A DNA stretch of 64,000 nucleotides. Origin: Stutzerimonas azotifigens (GTDB lineage Bacteria > Pseudomonadota > Gammaproteobacteria > Pseudomonadales > Pseudomonadaceae). Below, in pieces: positions 19,236 to 29,642 of this stretch (position 1 is its first letter; each line of letters begins with the position of its first letter). The translations under genes and the position numbers were made by a program. The stretch is from the NCBI RefSeq assembly GCF_013522725.1, contig NZ_JAAMRF010000006.1, forward strand, positions 124,001-188,000, in the 5' to 3' direction. The notes under the pieces are model-generated. The model worked only from the letters and a program-made list of their open reading frames with translations. It was not told where the DNA came from and did no database searches.

Positions 19236-20336
19236 TTACTCCTTGGCCATAGACGAGACAGCCCGATTGTCACGATCGACCGGTCGCACGGCCTGCCCTT
19301 CCTTCAGCAGTTGTACCCCCGCCATGACGATCCAGTCATCGGCGCGCAGCCCTTCGAGGACCGGCACCAGTTCCTCGCCGAACGCACCGGTGCGCACCGG
19401 TACGCGCTCGAGCGTGGCGTCGGCGCGCACGCGCCAGACGAAGGGTTGACCCTGCTCGGCGCTCACGGCCGACAGCGGCACCGCCAGTGGCGCGCGCTGC
19501 TCGGCGCTGATGAACACCAGCGCGCTCTGCCCAAGCTCCACCGGCGCGTCGCCTTCGCTGAAGGCTACCCGCGCCGAATAGGTCCGCGACTGCTGCTCGG
19601 CCGCAGGCGAGAGTTCGCGAATGGTTCCGGCGTATCGCTTGCCCGGCTGCGACCAGAGCTCCACCTCCACCTCCTGGCCGATTCGGTAGCGTTCCACCGA
19701 CTGCTCCGGCAGGTTGATGGCGACCTCGCGCTCGCCGTCGGCGGCGAGCAGAAAGACTGTCTGTCCGGCCGCCACCACCTGCCCGACCTCGACCCGGCGC
19801 TGGGCGATCACGCCATCGCGGGTTGCGCGCAGCACCGCGTAGTCGACCTGATTGTTGGCCACGTCGAACTCGGCGCGGGCCTGCTGCAGGCGCGCCACGG
19901 CCGAGCGATAGAGGTTTTCGGCATTGTCGTATTGGGAACGGCTGACCAGCTGGCGGTCAAGCAGGGTCTTGTAGCGATCCAGCTCGGCCTTGACGACTCG
20001 CTGGTTGGCTTCGGCCGCCGCCACCTGTGCCCGTATCCCTTCGAGCTGCAGGCGCACATCCTGGGGATCGAGGCGTGCAAGGGGCTGATCCTTGCTGACC
20101 CGCTGGCCCACCTCGACCAGCCGCTCCACCACCTTGCCGGCAATGCGGAAGGCCAGCTCCGGCTCGTAGCGTGCACGCACTTCGCCTGGATAGCTTTGCA
20201 GCGCCTCGCTGGCCGGCTGCGGCTGGACCACCATCACGGGGCGAACCGGTTGTTCGGGCGGCTCACCGTTGCCACATGCAACGAGCAGAAACGCGCAACC
20301 AAGGGAATACACGACAGGCAGGGCATGGCGGAACAT
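19236..20336 (-). CDS. mexJ: RND efflux periplasmic adaptor lipoprotein, MexJ-like
   Basis: This 366-residue membrane-fusion protein links the RND pump to an outer-membrane channel. The N-terminus is a lipoprotein signal peptide with lipobox LVAC at Cys21. Then come the lipoyl/barrel-sandwich half-motifs (IAGKVVERLVEVGQRVSKDQPLARL and its partner DGVIAQRRVEVGQVV), an alpha-helical hairpin between them (about 95-150) and a beta-barrel. Start ATG 20336 follows AGAGGAA. It is the first gene of the pump operon; the divergent regulator mexL lies across a 95-bp promoter region. Confidence 0.88.
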   Translation of the reverse strand: MFRHALPVVYSLGCAFLLVACGNGEPPEQPVRPVMVVQPQPASEALQSYPGEVRARYEPELAFRIAGKVVERLVEVGQRVSKDQPLARLDPQDVRLQLEGIRAQVAAAEANQRVVKAELDRYKTLLDRQLVSRSQYDNAENLYRSAVARLQQARAEFDVANNQVDYAVLRATRDGVIAQRRVEVGQVVAAGQTVFLLAADGEREVAINLPEQSVERYRIGQEVEVELWSQPGKRYAGTIRELSPAAEQQSRTYSARVAFSEGDAPVELGQSALVFISAEQRAPLAVPLSAVSAEQGQPFVWRVRADATLERVPVRTGAFGEELVPVLEGLRADDWIVMAGVQLLKEGQAVRPVDRDNRAVSSMAKE

Positions 20337-20360
20337 GGAGATTCCTCTTGGCGCGGGCGC

Positions 20361-20420
20361 GCACGGGATACTTATACTGGCAGGCATACTAAAAATACCG
20401 AACCGCCCAGTCCAGTATTA
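20361..20420. promoter_or_regulatory. mexJ-mexL divergent promoter region with repeated ATAC/GTAT elements
   Basis: ATAC occurs at 20368, 20374, 20386 and 20395, and the inverted GTAT at 20415, all within 50 bp of an AT-rich divergent promoter region. I recall that P. aeruginosa MexL binds GTATTT-type repeats here; the copy at 20394-20398 in its minus-strand reading gives GTATTTTT. This cluster is the obvious MexL operator, though exact boundaries cannot be set by eye. Confidence 0.5.
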
Positions 20421-20431
20421 AAAAGGCCGTG

Positions 20432-21061
20432 ATGAGCAATAACCTTTCCCCAGGCCCCGGACGCCCGAAAGATCCTGCCAAACGGGCAGCCATTCTCGAG
20501 GCCGCACGCGTGTTGTTTCTCGCCAAGGGCTACGAAAGCAGCAGCATGGAGGCGATCGCCAGCGAGGCAGGTGTATCCAAGCTGACCCTGTACAGCCACT
20601 TCAAGGACAAGGAAGCGCTGTTCTGCGCAGCCGTCGCGGTGACCTGCGAAGCTCAACTGCCCCGTCAGCTGTTCGAGCTGCCCGAGGGCATGCCGTTGGA
20701 TGCGGTACTGCGACGCCTCGGCCAAGCCTTCTGGCGCCTGGTAAATAGCCCCGAGTCGATCGGCCTGCACCGGGTAATGGCCTCGATGGGAAAGCAGAAC
20801 CCGAGCCTCTCACGCATGTTCTTCGAGGCAGGCCCCCGGCAGGTCCTCGATGAGCTGCAGGCTCTGCTCGAACGCGCGCGTGCTCAGGGTCTGCTGGATT
20901 TCGATGATGGCGCCCCGCCTGCCGACCATTTCTGCGCGATGATCAAGGGAACGCACCACTTCCATCTGCTGATCGGCTACGCCGACCCGCTCGACCAGGC
21001 GGCGATGGAGGCTCATGTGGCCGACGTGGTGGACGTTTTCATGCGCGCCTACCGGCGCTGA
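20432..21061 (+). CDS. mexL: TetR-family repressor, MexL-like
   Basis: A 209-residue TetR-type repressor. The N-terminal helix-turn-helix covers about residues 14-60 (AAILEAARVLFLAKGYESSSMEAIASEAGVSKLTLYSHFKDKEALF, given here in part: SSSMEAIASEAGVSKLTLY), followed by an all-helical ligand domain of the TetR_C class. ATG 20432 is used; a GTG sits one codon before. It is divergent from the MexJK-like operon and by position and family is its repressor. In P. aeruginosa, loss of MexL turns on mexJK and the triclosan resistance it gives. Confidence 0.85.
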   Translation: MSNNLSPGPGRPKDPAKRAAILEAARVLFLAKGYESSSMEAIASEAGVSKLTLYSHFKDKEALFCAAVAVTCEAQLPRQLFELPEGMPLDAVLRRLGQAFWRLVNSPESIGLHRVMASMGKQNPSLSRMFFEAGPRQVLDELQALLERARAQGLLDFDDGAPPADHFCAMIKGTHHFHLLIGYADPLDQAAMEAHVADVVDVFMRAYRR

Positions 21062-21064
21062 ACG

Positions 21065-21835
21065 TCAGCCCAGCTTTTTCTTCGGATAGATGTCATAGCG
21101 GCTGGATTTGCCGTCCAGGCTGTAGCCGGGTGCCACACCCTCCACCGCGGGGGCCTTGCGTGGGCGCTTGACGACCACCCGATGGCTGGCCAACGCCAGC
21201 GCAGCGGCCAGCAAGTCAGGCGCATCGTTGTCGTCACCAACGAAGGGGCGAAACAGGCGCATCTCCTTCTTCACCAAGGCGCTCTTGTCGCGGTGCGGAA
21301 ACATCGGATCGAGGTAGATGACCTGGGGTGGCTCGCCGTCCCAGCGGGACATGAGTTCCATGGCGTTGCCCTGCTGCAGGTGCATCCGCGCGGCAATGGC
21401 GGCGACCTCGGCATCGGCTGTCGCACGCGCCAGCCCGTCCTCCAACAGTGCCGCCACCAGCGGCTGACGCTCGAACAGGCTAACCTCGCAGCCCAGCGTG
21501 GCCAACACGAAGGCGTCCCGCCCCAGCCCGGCGGTGGCATCGAGCACCCGGGGGCGCACCCCGGGCTGGATGCCGACCGCCTTGGCGATCATCTGGCCGC
21601 TGCCGCCGCCGAACTGCCGCCGATGCGCCGCGGCACCCTCGACGAAGTCCACCCGCACCGGCCCCGGCGTATCGGACCCCAGCTCCTGCAGCTGCAACCC
21701 GGCATGACCGACCTGCAGGGCGAACTGCGCCTCGCCTTCCAGCGGCAGATCGAGCCTCTGCGCCCAGTGGCTGGCCTGCTCGGCGAAAGCGGGTTCGAGC
21801 GGTTCGACGCGAACCTTAGGAGGGATGACGGACAT
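21065..21835 (-). CDS. rsmJ: 16S rRNA (guanine1516-N2)-methyltransferase
   Basis: RsmJ methylates N2 of G1516 in 16S rRNA. With start ATG 21835 ([10 protein letters not shown]) it has 256 residues. The SAM-binding motif [11 protein letters not shown] is at 99-109 and the catalytic [10 protein letters not shown] at 173-182; the C-terminal PRKAPAVEG and RYDIYPKKK are typical of the family. An ATG four codons earlier (21847) and one farther up are open, but none has a convincing ribosome site, so the start is tentative. It ends 3 bases from the convergent mexL stop. Confidence 0.92.
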   Translation of the reverse strand: MSVIPPKVRVEPLEPAFAEQASHWAQRLDLPLEGEAQFALQVGHAGLQLQELGSDTPGPVRVDFVEGAAAHRRQFGGGSGQMIAKAVGIQPGVRPRVLDATAGLGRDAFVLATLGCEVSLFERQPLVAALLEDGLARATADAEVAAIAARMHLQQGNAMELMSRWDGEPPQVIYLDPMFPHRDKSALVKKEMRLFRPFVGDDNDAPDLLAAALALASHRVVVKRPRKAPAVEGVAPGYSLDGKSSRYDIYPKKKLG

Positions 21836-21897
21836 CGGCGGGCTCATGCATTGGGCAGACGGAAGCGCACCATTGTGCCAGAGCCTGGGCGTCATCT

Positions 21898-22590
21898 TCA
21901 GCGGCAGACGCCAAAGCCACCCATGTCGACATGGAAATGGTCATGGTGGGCCGCGTTGTATTCCGGCCCGAGCGTGACGTTAAAGGATTTGCATGCCGCA
22001 TCCCGCACCCGACGCAGGAAGCGCGCCTTGTCGTCGTCACCCTTCCAGTCCCGCGCGACGGTGATGCGGGTGCCATCCTTCAGGTGAAAACCCGCCAGAT
22101 CCAGCGCATTGGCGCTGGCGTGCTGGCTGCGCCGATTGCTGCGGGCGATGTTGCGGCAGGCGAAGCTGCCGAAGTGGTCAATGCGCGTTACCGGCTGGCC
22201 GAAGATCTCCTGCGCCGCCGGCTGCAACCCGTGGAGCTCGAACATCGCATAGGCGGCCGCCAGCGGGCAGGTCGCCAGGAACGGGCCGTTGAAGCGCACC
22301 TCCGAGCCCTGCACCCGCACACTGTTCTCCACAGGGCAGCCGGGTTCCGGCGTGCTGTCGGGCACCGCCACGTAACGCAGGGTCGAGCTGCCGAGCGCCT
22401 GCTCGCACAGGCTGCGGTCCTGTTGCAGACGGCGCAGCTTGAACGGCGTCAGCACATTGGGCGCCTCGCGCACGTTCAGCGGCGCCCAGGGATTCCAGCG
22501 CGGCGGAATATCTACGTATTCGCGCCACACCGCGAAGGCGAAGCCCGCCCCGGCCAGCAGTATCAGCAGAAGGAAACGTCCAAAGGTCAT
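21898..22590 (-). CDS. Membrane-anchored extensin-like (LAS-type peptidase fold) protein
   Basis: A 230-residue protein with one N-terminal membrane helix ([17 protein letters not shown]) and an extensin-like C-terminal domain. That domain carries [14 protein letters not shown] (about 156-169) and [11 protein letters not shown] near the C-terminus, the pattern of zinc ligands in LAS/MepA-type D-Ala-D-Ala or endopeptidase folds. Six cysteines suggest periplasmic disulfides. A role in peptidoglycan trimming is likely from the family but unproven. It follows DUF72 on the same strand with a 63-bp gap. Confidence 0.8.
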   Translation of the reverse strand: MTFGRFLLLILLAGAGFAFAVWREYVDIPPRWNPWAPLNVREAPNVLTPFKLRRLQQDRSLCEQALGSSTLRYVAVPDSTPEPGCPVENSVRVQGSEVRFNGPFLATCPLAAAYAMFELHGLQPAAQEIFGQPVTRIDHFGSFACRNIARSNRRSQHASANALDLAGFHLKDGTRITVARDWKGDDDKARFLRRVRDAACKSFNVTLGPEYNAAHHDHFHVDMGGFGVCR

Positions 22591-22653
22591 GCCAGTTCGG
22601 CAACGAGGCGCGCGCAGGGTTGCATGGCTGGCTCGGGACCTGCCGGCAAAACG

Positions 22654-23544
22654 TTACCAGTCTTGCGCAGCGGGTTCAGCGTCTTCGCCGAGCAGGGACA
22701 GCTGCGCGCTGCTCTGCAGCGGCGCGGCTGCCAGGTCCGGTAAACCAGAGAGCCGTTCACTCAGAAGGCGATGAAAGCGCTGAGCCAGATCCGGCGCGAG
22801 GCGGTTGTCCGGCGTATGCAGGTAAACGTGGGGCGTTTTCCCTGCCTCGATCCACCCGGCGACCTTCTCCAGCCAGGGCGCAAGGTACGCATCGTTGGCT
22901 TCGAGCAGCGGATGGCCGACGAAGCGCACTTGCGGCGACTCGCTGAAGGCCGTTGGCCGTGGAGGCAAACGCGGCTTCTTGGCCTGTGCATGCAGCACAT
23001 CGGGCGTCCGCGTCAGGCAGCTGAACAGAGCTCGGGTATCCAGACAGATGCGCTCGACGCCTCGCTCGAGAAGCACACGATTCAGTCGACGCTCCTCCTC
23101 GCCCCGCGCGAAAAAAGCCCGATGACGCACTTCCACCGCCACCGGGCGGTCGAGATGCGCCAGCACCGCGATCAACTCATCCAGACGCGCAGGCCCGAAA
23201 CTCGCCGGCAGCTGCAGCCAGAGCGGCATCACGCGGCGGCCCAGCGGCGCGAGCAGCGACAGAAAGCGATCGACAGCTTCGAGCGCATCGCGGAGGTCCG
23301 CTGACTGGCTGATCTCACGGGGAAATTTGGCGCAGAAACGAAACGCTTCGGGCATCTGCTCGGCCCAACGCTGCACGGACTCCGGAGAAGGCCAGGCATA
23401 GAGCGTGGTGTTGCCCTCGACCGTGTTGAATACCGAGCAGTAATGGCGCAGATAGTGGGTCGAGCTGAGCGAAGGCGGATACAGGGCGCCGCGCCAGGCG
23501 GCCTCGCTCCAGGAGGGACATCCAAGGTAATACGGCAAGCTCAC
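22654..23544 (-). CDS. DUF72 (YecE-like) protein
   Basis: The 296-residue protein is of the DUF72 family, with a TIM-barrel-like fold and unknown activity. Characteristic pieces are YYLGCPSWSEAAWRGALYPP at the start, FNTVEGNTTLYAWPS near 40, FAKFP-like FCAKFPREIS near 75, and VEVRHRAF near 135. It is soluble with no signal peptide. Pseudomonas genomes keep it near tsaB and adk as here. No function is assigned beyond the family. Confidence 0.88.
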   Translation of the reverse strand: MSLPYYLGCPSWSEAAWRGALYPPSLSSTHYLRHYCSVFNTVEGNTTLYAWPSPESVQRWAEQMPEAFRFCAKFPREISQSADLRDALEAVDRFLSLLAPLGRRVMPLWLQLPASFGPARLDELIAVLAHLDRPVAVEVRHRAFFARGEEERRLNRVLLERGVERICLDTRALFSCLTRTPDVLHAQAKKPRLPPRPTAFSESPQVRFVGHPLLEANDAYLAPWLEKVAGWIEAGKTPHVYLHTPDNRLAPDLAQRFHRLLSERLSGLPDLAAAPLQSSAQLSLLGEDAEPAAQDW

Positions 23545-23563
23545 CAGTGCCGGATCGCCTGCA

Positions 23564-23935
23564 TCATGCGTAGAGATCCAGACCCAGCACCTCGTTGGCG
23601 TCGAGGTCGGTGCTCAGACTGGCGGTGCTGCTGTAACTGGCCAGCGCCTGAGCTGCCCTACTGCTCAAGGGCCGATCAGAATCGCCCGGATCGAAATGGG
23701 GCTGCGCCAGACGCGCCGGGAAGTAATCGCTGTCGACAGTGGCGCCATCGGTCGCGGCATTGACTTGTCGCGGCTGCGCAATGCGCTCCAGCCCCTGACT
23801 GGCCGAGTTGGCGGGTAATTGCTCGCGCTGCAGTTCGGCGTGGCGCTGGCTTTCCCGGTACGGCGTGACGGCGCCGCCCGGGCGAACGGGGCGGTCAAGC
23901 GGATAGGAAGAGGACGAACCATCGATGCGCATCAT
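23564..23935 (-). CDS. Conserved hypothetical protein, 123 aa, low complexity
   Basis: I do not recognise a domain. The protein is Ser/Ala/Asp-rich and looks largely disordered, with a Gln/Arg-rich middle (YRESQRHAELQREQL) and a C-terminal half with SYSSTASLSTDLDANEVLGLDLYA. No signal peptide or membrane helix. The start ATG has a second ATG right after it and an AGG 7 bases upstream. It sits between DUF72 (19-bp gap) and tsaB on the same strand, a place where Pseudomonas genomes usually keep a small gene of this type. Function unknown. Confidence 0.7.
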   Translation of the reverse strand: MMRIDGSSSSYPLDRPVRPGGAVTPYRESQRHAELQREQLPANSASQGLERIAQPRQVNAATDGATVDSDYFPARLAQPHFDPGDSDRPLSSRAAQALASYSSTASLSTDLDANEVLGLDLYA

Positions 23936-24022
23936 TCAGCCTGTAAGAGCGAAGTCGTAGGATTGGACCGCACGCTGCGCCCAATGATCGCCAATGGTTC
24001 TCTGGCGTCAAGGGCCAGCCGA

Positions 24023-24700
24023 TCAAATACTTTTTTTCGGCGTCGCCACGTTGTCACGCAAATAAATCGGCTGCGCCAATTCCGCATCGACGGCTTCGTC
24101 CCGCCGCCAGGCGAAGCTCGCCAAGGCCAGCAGATCTTCGGCATGCGGCAGTAGCGTCGCGTCCTGGCCAACCACCGTGACCGCCAGGCGGTCAGCGTAA
24201 CCCCAACCGGTACCGGCGCCGAACCAGTCGCCTTCCGCGCCACGGGGCAAGGCTACCTGCTCTGGCGGCAGCACGGCTTCGACACCAGCCAGGCGCATCT
24301 CCCCTTCTTCCTCGCGATAGCAACCCCAGTACACCTCATCCATACGCGCATCGATCGCCGCTGCGACCTGGCGCGCACCCTGCTCGCGATAGGCGCGCTG
24401 GGCAAGTACGGCGAGGTTGGATACCGGCAATACTGGCCGCTGCAATCCAAAGGCAAGACCTTGGACCACCCCAATGGCGATGCGCACCCCGGTGAAAGCG
24501 CCTGGCCCTCGCCCAAAAGCGATCGCGTCGAGCGCCGACATCGCCACGCCTGCTTCGCCGAGCAGTTGTTGGATCATAGGCAACAGGCGCTGCGCGTGCA
24601 GGCGCGGAATCACCTCGTAATGGCTCAAGACCTTACCGTCGTGCAGCAGCGCGACGGAGCAGGCTTCGGTGGCGGTGTCGAGTGCCAGCAACGTGGTCAT
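24023..24700 (-). CDS. tsaB: tRNA t6A synthesis protein TsaB
   Basis: TsaB is the inactive ASKHA-fold partner that, with TsaD and TsaE, moves threonylcarbamoyl-AMP onto A37 of tRNA. The 225-residue protein begins TTLLALDTATEACSVALLHDGK, the family's phosphate-1-like start, and has the AFGRGPGAFTGVRIAIGVVQGLA block at about 60-85. t6A made here is the substrate for TcdA, encoded 20 kb upstream in this window. It is on the same strand as adk, 188 bases downstream of the adk stop. Confidence 0.94.
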   Translation of the reverse strand: MTTLLALDTATEACSVALLHDGKVLSHYEVIPRLHAQRLLPMIQQLLGEAGVAMSALDAIAFGRGPGAFTGVRIAIGVVQGLAFGLQRPVLPVSNLAVLAQRAYREQGARQVAAAIDARMDEVYWGCYREEEGEMRLAGVEAVLPPEQVALPRGAEGDWFGAGTGWGYADRLAVTVVGQDATLLPHAEDLLALASFAWRRDEAVDAELAQPIYLRDNVATPKKSI

Positions 24701-24846
24701 GGTAAGTCGGACGGGATAGCGAAGGGGGCGGGCATTAAAGCGGTTTGCCGCCGGTTTTTCCAGTGCGGCGGCCAGCGCGGCGGCTAGCGCAGAGGCCAGT
24801 GTGATGTCTGCCCTGCCCCTGCCGGCGTCTGTGCGACGCTGAAACG

Positions 24847-24872
24847 AAAACGGCCCGCAAGCGGGCCGTTTT
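24847..24872 (-). terminator. Terminator of adk
   Basis: A perfect inverted repeat with 12-base arms (24847-24858 and 24861-24872) around the GC-rich core CGGCCCGC, flanked by A- and T-runs on both sides. It lies 17 bases beyond the adk stop. The flanking A/T tracts make it usable in either direction. Confidence 0.88.
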
Positions 24873-24888
24873 CTAGCGCTCGGATCGA

Positions 24889-25581
<693 letters not shown>

Positions 25582-25798
25582 TTATGCGGCGCATCTCGGT
25601 AATTATTGTTAGGTGCCGCACTGCGGCAAAAGGTTGATCACCATACACAGCGCCCCAAAGCGGCACAAGCCGCCAAAAGTAGCAGCGCAGGCAGCTCATC
25701 GGTAGTCGATGACAGGCCCCCGCCCGCTACCGTCAGGGCCTTGCAGGGTACGGCCCCAACTGCGCAGCGGGGCCTCTGCGCGACGCCTTGCCGCAGCG

Positions 25799-28435
25799 TC
25801 AACCGGTGTTGCGCAACCCTGCCGCGATGCCCGCGACACTGACGAGCAAGGCTTGCTCCAGCGGGCTTTCCGGCTCGTTCTGCCGCTGCCGCGAGCGCGC
25901 CAGCAACTCGACCTGCAACAGGTGCAACGGGTCCAGATAGGTGTTGCGCAGGCTGAACGCTTCGAGGGTTTCCGGGCTATGGGTAAGCAGCTCGGATTGC
26001 CCAGTCAGCTGCAACACGGCTTCGACCGTCTGCGACAATCGGTCGCGCAGCTGCTGACCCAGCGGCCGCATGCCGTCCGCCACCAGGCGCTCGTCGTAAC
26101 GCTCGGCAATTTCCGCGTCGGCTTTCGCCAGTACCATCTCGAGCATGTCGATGCGCGTCGAGAAGAACGGCCAGCGTTCGCGCATCTGCTGCAGCAGCTC
26201 ACGCTCTCCCGCCGCCAGCGCACCCTGCAACGCCTCGCCCCAGCCAAGCCAGGCCGGCAGCATCAGACGCGTCTGGGTCCAAGCGAAGATCCAAGGAATC
26301 GCGCGCAGACTTTCCACGCCACCCTCGCGACGCTTGGCCGGCCGGCTGCCCAATGGCAGGCGCCCAAGCTCCTGCTCGGGGGTCGCCTGACGGAAGTAGT
26401 CGACGAACCGAGGATCGTCCCGGACGACCCCGCGGTATGCCTCCACGCCAGCATTGGCCAGGCGGTCCATGGCATCGCGCCAAGCCGGCTCGGGCAATGG
26501 CGGCGGCTGCAGTGTCGCCTCCAACACAGCGGCCAGGTACAGGTTCAGATTCTGCTCGGCGATCTCGGGCAAGCCGAACTTGAAGCGGATCATCTCGCCT
26601 TGTTCGGTGGTGCGAAAGCGCCCCGCTACCGAACCCGGTGGCTGCGACAGGATTGCCGCATGGGCCGGGCCACCACCGCGGCCGACCGTGCCACCGCGAC
26701 CGTGGAACAGGAGCAGTTCGACGCCGTGGTCGCGGCACAGGTTGACCAGACTTTCCTGGGCCCGGTATTGCGCCCAGGCTGCCGCAGTGGTGCCGGCGTC
26801 CTTGGCCGAATCCGAGTAGCCGATCATCACCTCCTGCGGGCCATGCAGGCGCAAACGGTAGCCCGGCAGCTGCAACAGACGGTCAATCGCCGGGCCAGCG
26901 TTGTTCAGGTCATCGAGCGTCTCGAACAGCGGCACCACACGCATCGGCCGGCGTAGCCCCGCTTCCTTGAGCAGGAGCTGCACCGCCAGCACGTCGGACG
27001 CGTCGCGTGCCATCGAGATGACGTAAGAGCCCAGGGACGCGCCGGGAGCCGCCGCGACTACCGCACAGGTGGCAAGCACCTCCGCGGTGTCGGCCGAAGG
27101 CCGAAAATCGCGAGGCAGCAACGGCCGGCGGTTATCCAGTTCGGACTGGAGAAACTCGATGCGCCGCTGCTCGTCCCACTGATCGTAGTGGCCCAGCCCC
27201 AGGTAATCGGTGATCTCGCTGAGGGCGGCGGCGTGTCGGGAAGAGTCCTGACGAATATCCAGGCGAACCAGGAACAACCCGAAAGTCGCCGCCCGGCGCA
27301 CGCAATCGAGCAGCGCGCCATCGGCGATCACACCCATGCCGCAGGCATGCAGCGAGTGGTAGCAGAGCTCCAGCGGCTCGCGCAGCTCGGCGTTGTCCTG
27401 CAGCACCAGCGGCGACGGCGGCAACTCCTGATGCAGCGCGCGCTGTGCCCAGTCACGAGTCGCACGCAGACGCTCGCGCAGTTGCTTGAGCAACGCGCGG
27501 TAGGGTTCGGCCGTTGAACCGGAGCGCGCGAGCAACTCTTCGCTGGCGGCCTGCATCGACAGCGCACCAATCAACTCGTCGACATCACGGTGGTAGAGAT
27601 CGGCGGCCATCCAGCGCGCCAGCAGCAACACCTCGCGCGTGACCTTGGCGGTCACGTTCGGGTTGCCGTCCCGGTCGCCACCCATCCACGAGGCGAACCG
27701 GATCGGCGCCGCCTCGAGCGGCAGATGAAAGCCCGTACTGCGCCGCAGCGCGGCGTCGGTCTGGCGCATCACGCTGGGCAACGCATGCCACAAGGAATTT
27801 TCGATCACCGCGAAGCCCCACTTGGCTTCGTCGACCGGCGTCGGCCTGCTGCGGCGGATCTCCTCGGTGTGCCAGGCCTCTGCGATCAGCAGCTCGAGAC
27901 GCTGCTCGATGCGCGCGAGCTCGCCAGCCGAGAGATCGGAATGGTCACGGGCGGCGAGCTCCGCGGCAATGGCATCGTATTTCTGGATCAGGGTGCGCCG
28001 CGCCACTTCGGTGGGGTGTGCCGTCAGCACCAGCTCGATGTCGAGTCGCCCGACCTGGCGGGCCAACGCCTCGCCAGGGTGGCCCGCTTCGAGCAGGCGC
28101 CCGAGCAGATCCGGCAGCACACTGCCCTCGAACGGCGGTGCCTCGTCGGGTCGTCGACGGCGCATGCGGTGGTATTGCTCGGCGATATTGGCGAGGTTGA
28201 GGAAGTGGTTGAACGCCCGGGTCATGGGCAACAGTTCATGCTCGTCCAGGCTGTCGAGGGTCTCGGTCAGCAACCGAGCCCCGTCGGCGAACCCTTGCCG
28301 TGCACCCTTGGCACCCTTGCGGATCAACTCGATCTTGCGCAGGAATTCCTCGCCATGCTGGTCACGGATGGTCCGCCCGAGCAGTTCGCCAAGCAGGTGG
28401 ACATTCTCGCGCAGACGCGCATCGATCTTCGCCAT
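25799..28435 (-). CDS. ppc: Phosphoenolpyruvate carboxylase
   Basis: Ppc carboxylates PEP to oxaloacetate, refilling the TCA cycle. The 878-residue protein shows the catalytic [12 protein letters not shown] (His near 137), the [10 protein letters not shown] block, the Gly-rich loop [14 protein letters not shown], and the C-terminal NTG common to PEP carboxylases as the Asn-X-Gly that binds the aspartate inhibitor. Start ATG 28435 ([15 protein letters not shown]) is standard. The 262-bp gap downstream to adk shows no gene. Confidence 0.97.
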   Translation of the reverse strand: MAKIDARLRENVHLLGELLGRTIRDQHGEEFLRKIELIRKGAKGARQGFADGARLLTETLDSLDEHELLPMTRAFNHFLNLANIAEQYHRMRRRRPDEAPPFEGSVLPDLLGRLLEAGHPGEALARQVGRLDIELVLTAHPTEVARRTLIQKYDAIAAELAARDHSDLSAGELARIEQRLELLIAEAWHTEEIRRSRPTPVDEAKWGFAVIENSLWHALPSVMRQTDAALRRSTGFHLPLEAAPIRFASWMGGDRDGNPNVTAKVTREVLLLARWMAADLYHRDVDELIGALSMQAASEELLARSGSTAEPYRALLKQLRERLRATRDWAQRALHQELPPSPLVLQDNAELREPLELCYHSLHACGMGVIADGALLDCVRRAATFGLFLVRLDIRQDSSRHAAALSEITDYLGLGHYDQWDEQRRIEFLQSELDNRRPLLPRDFRPSADTAEVLATCAVVAAAPGASLGSYVISMARDASDVLAVQLLLKEAGLRRPMRVVPLFETLDDLNNAGPAIDRLLQLPGYRLRLHGPQEVMIGYSDSAKDAGTTAAAWAQYRAQESLVNLCRDHGVELLLFHGRGGTVGRGGGPAHAAILSQPPGSVAGRFRTTEQGEMIRFKFGLPEIAEQNLNLYLAAVLEATLQPPPLPEPAWRDAMDRLANAGVEAYRGVVRDDPRFVDYFRQATPEQELGRLPLGSRPAKRREGGVESLRAIPWIFAWTQTRLMLPAWLGWGEALQGALAAGERELLQQMRERWPFFSTRIDMLEMVLAKADAEIAERYDERLVADGMRPLGQQLRDRLSQTVEAVLQLTGQSELLTHSPETLEAFSLRNTYLDPLHLLQVELLARSRQRQNEPESPLEQALLVSVAGIAAGLRNTG

Positions 28436-28622
28436 TGCTGTCTTCTCCGGCTCGCAGCGCTACGCCATTGCCGCTGAACGGCGCAGCCACATTCATATCG
28501 AACCTAGAGTGCCCACCCCATGCGGGCATGGCAAGGCGAGACAACGCCTTGTGTTCGCAAGCCGGCGCGTGACGCCGCATTCGATAAGCAGCCGCTCGCG
28601 CCCGCGAGCTGAGGACGGTTAG

Positions 28623-28958
28623 ATGAAAATCGCAGAACTGGTCAGGCACTGGGAAAGCGAAGCCAAAGGCAACATGACCCGCACCCGCTACAACATCCCG
28701 CTCGATCTGGAGTCGGCGGCGCGCCTGGCCGCGCTGGCCGAAATGTACCCGAAGCGAAACACCGAAGAGCTGCTCGGTGAGCTGGTCAGCGCAGCGCTGG
28801 AAGCCGTCGAAGCCAGCATGCCCTACGAACAGGGCAGCGAAGTCATCACCACCGACGAGCAAGGCGACCCGGTCTATGAGGATGCCGGGCCCACACCGCG
28901 CTTTCTCGAACTGTCGAAGAAACATCTGTTGCGCCTGCAGCAGGAACAGCAGCCTTGA
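28623..28958 (+). CDS. Conserved hypothetical protein with an RHH-like segment, 111 aa
   Basis: No named domain is recognised. Residues 20-62 look like a ribbon-helix-helix unit: a short strand RTRYNIPL, a helix DLESAARLAALAEMY, a turn KRN, and a second helix TEELLGELVSAALEAVEA. A conserved-looking C-terminal part EDAGPTPRFLELSKKHLLRLQQEQQ follows. No signal peptide or membrane helix. Genes around it (ppc divergent, lipoproteins downstream) do not suggest a role. A DNA-binding function is only an inference from the predicted fold. Confidence 0.75.
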   Translation: MKIAELVRHWESEAKGNMTRTRYNIPLDLESAARLAALAEMYPKRNTEELLGELVSAALEAVEASMPYEQGSEVITTDEQGDPVYEDAGPTPRFLELSKKHLLRLQQEQQP

Positions 28959-29007
28959 CGTCACCGGCATGCCTCGCGGCGCCTCGCGCGCGCATACCTT
29001 CTTCACT

Positions 29008-29034
29008 GAACGTTTGCGTGACGCCGGCCTCTGA
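29008..29034 (+). promoter_or_regulatory. AlgU (sigma-22)-like promoter
   Basis: GAACGT at 29008-29013, then 16 bases, then TCTGA at 29030-29034. This matches the AlgU/RpoE-type consensus GAACTT-N16/17-TCTGA in 10 of 11 positions. It stands 94 bases before the DUF4398 lipoprotein gene that precedes lptF. I recall that the P. aeruginosa lptF locus depends on AlgU, which supports the call. Confidence 0.65.
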
Positions 29035-29127
29035 AAAACTATGCCACGTCGCTCCACCGCCCTGACGAAGGGCCCTGGACAGCACGTTTGAGGCATTCAC
29101 TGTCAGACATTCCACTGGAGACTGACC

Positions 29128-29529
29128 ATGAGCGAAAACACTGCCGGAACCCTGAAATCACGTATTCGTCTGCCGGGCATCGCCGCCCTGGCCCTGAGCG
29201 GCCTCGTACTCGCCGGCTGCGCAGGCAGCCCGCCACCTAAGGAGCAGTTCGCCGTTACCGAATCCGCCGTTCGCAATGCCGAAAGCGCCGGTGGCACCGA
29301 GTTCGCTGCGGTCGAAATGCGCAACGCCCGTGACAAGTGGAACCAGGCTCAACTGGAGATGCAGCAGGAAAATTACGACAAGGCGCGCAAGCTGGCCGAG
29401 CAGGCGGAGTGGGATGCCCGTGTGGCCGAGCGCAAGGCGCAGGCCGCCAAGGCACAGCGGGCCGTGCAGGACGCCGATCAGGGCATTCAGGAGCTGCGCG
29501 AAGAGAGCATGCGCGCCGTGCCGCAATAA
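29128..29529 (+). CDS. DUF4398 lipoprotein
   Basis: A 133-residue outer-envelope lipoprotein: a signal peptide with lipobox LVLAGC (Cys31), then a helical, coiled-coil-like DUF4398 region (about 40-125) rich in Lys, Gln and Ala (KWNQAQLEMQQENYDKARK, then EWDARVAERKAQAAKAQRA). The following gene has the same repeat-like region joined to an OmpA domain, so the two are probably cotranscribed partners that arose by duplication. The AlgU-like promoter upstream suggests an envelope-stress role. Confidence 0.85.
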   Translation: MSENTAGTLKSRIRLPGIAALALSGLVLAGCAGSPPPKEQFAVTESAVRNAESAGGTEFAAVEMRNARDKWNQAQLEMQQENYDKARKLAEQAEWDARVAERKAQAAKAQRAVQDADQGIQELREESMRAVPQ

Positions 29530-29642
29530 GCCCTGACGCCCATGGTTTTCGTTGAAAAGCCTGCAGATACCGCAGTCACCGTGCCATTGCTTTTCAACGA
29601 TCTGCCCATTGTCGATCCGCATCAACACAGGATGACCAGATC

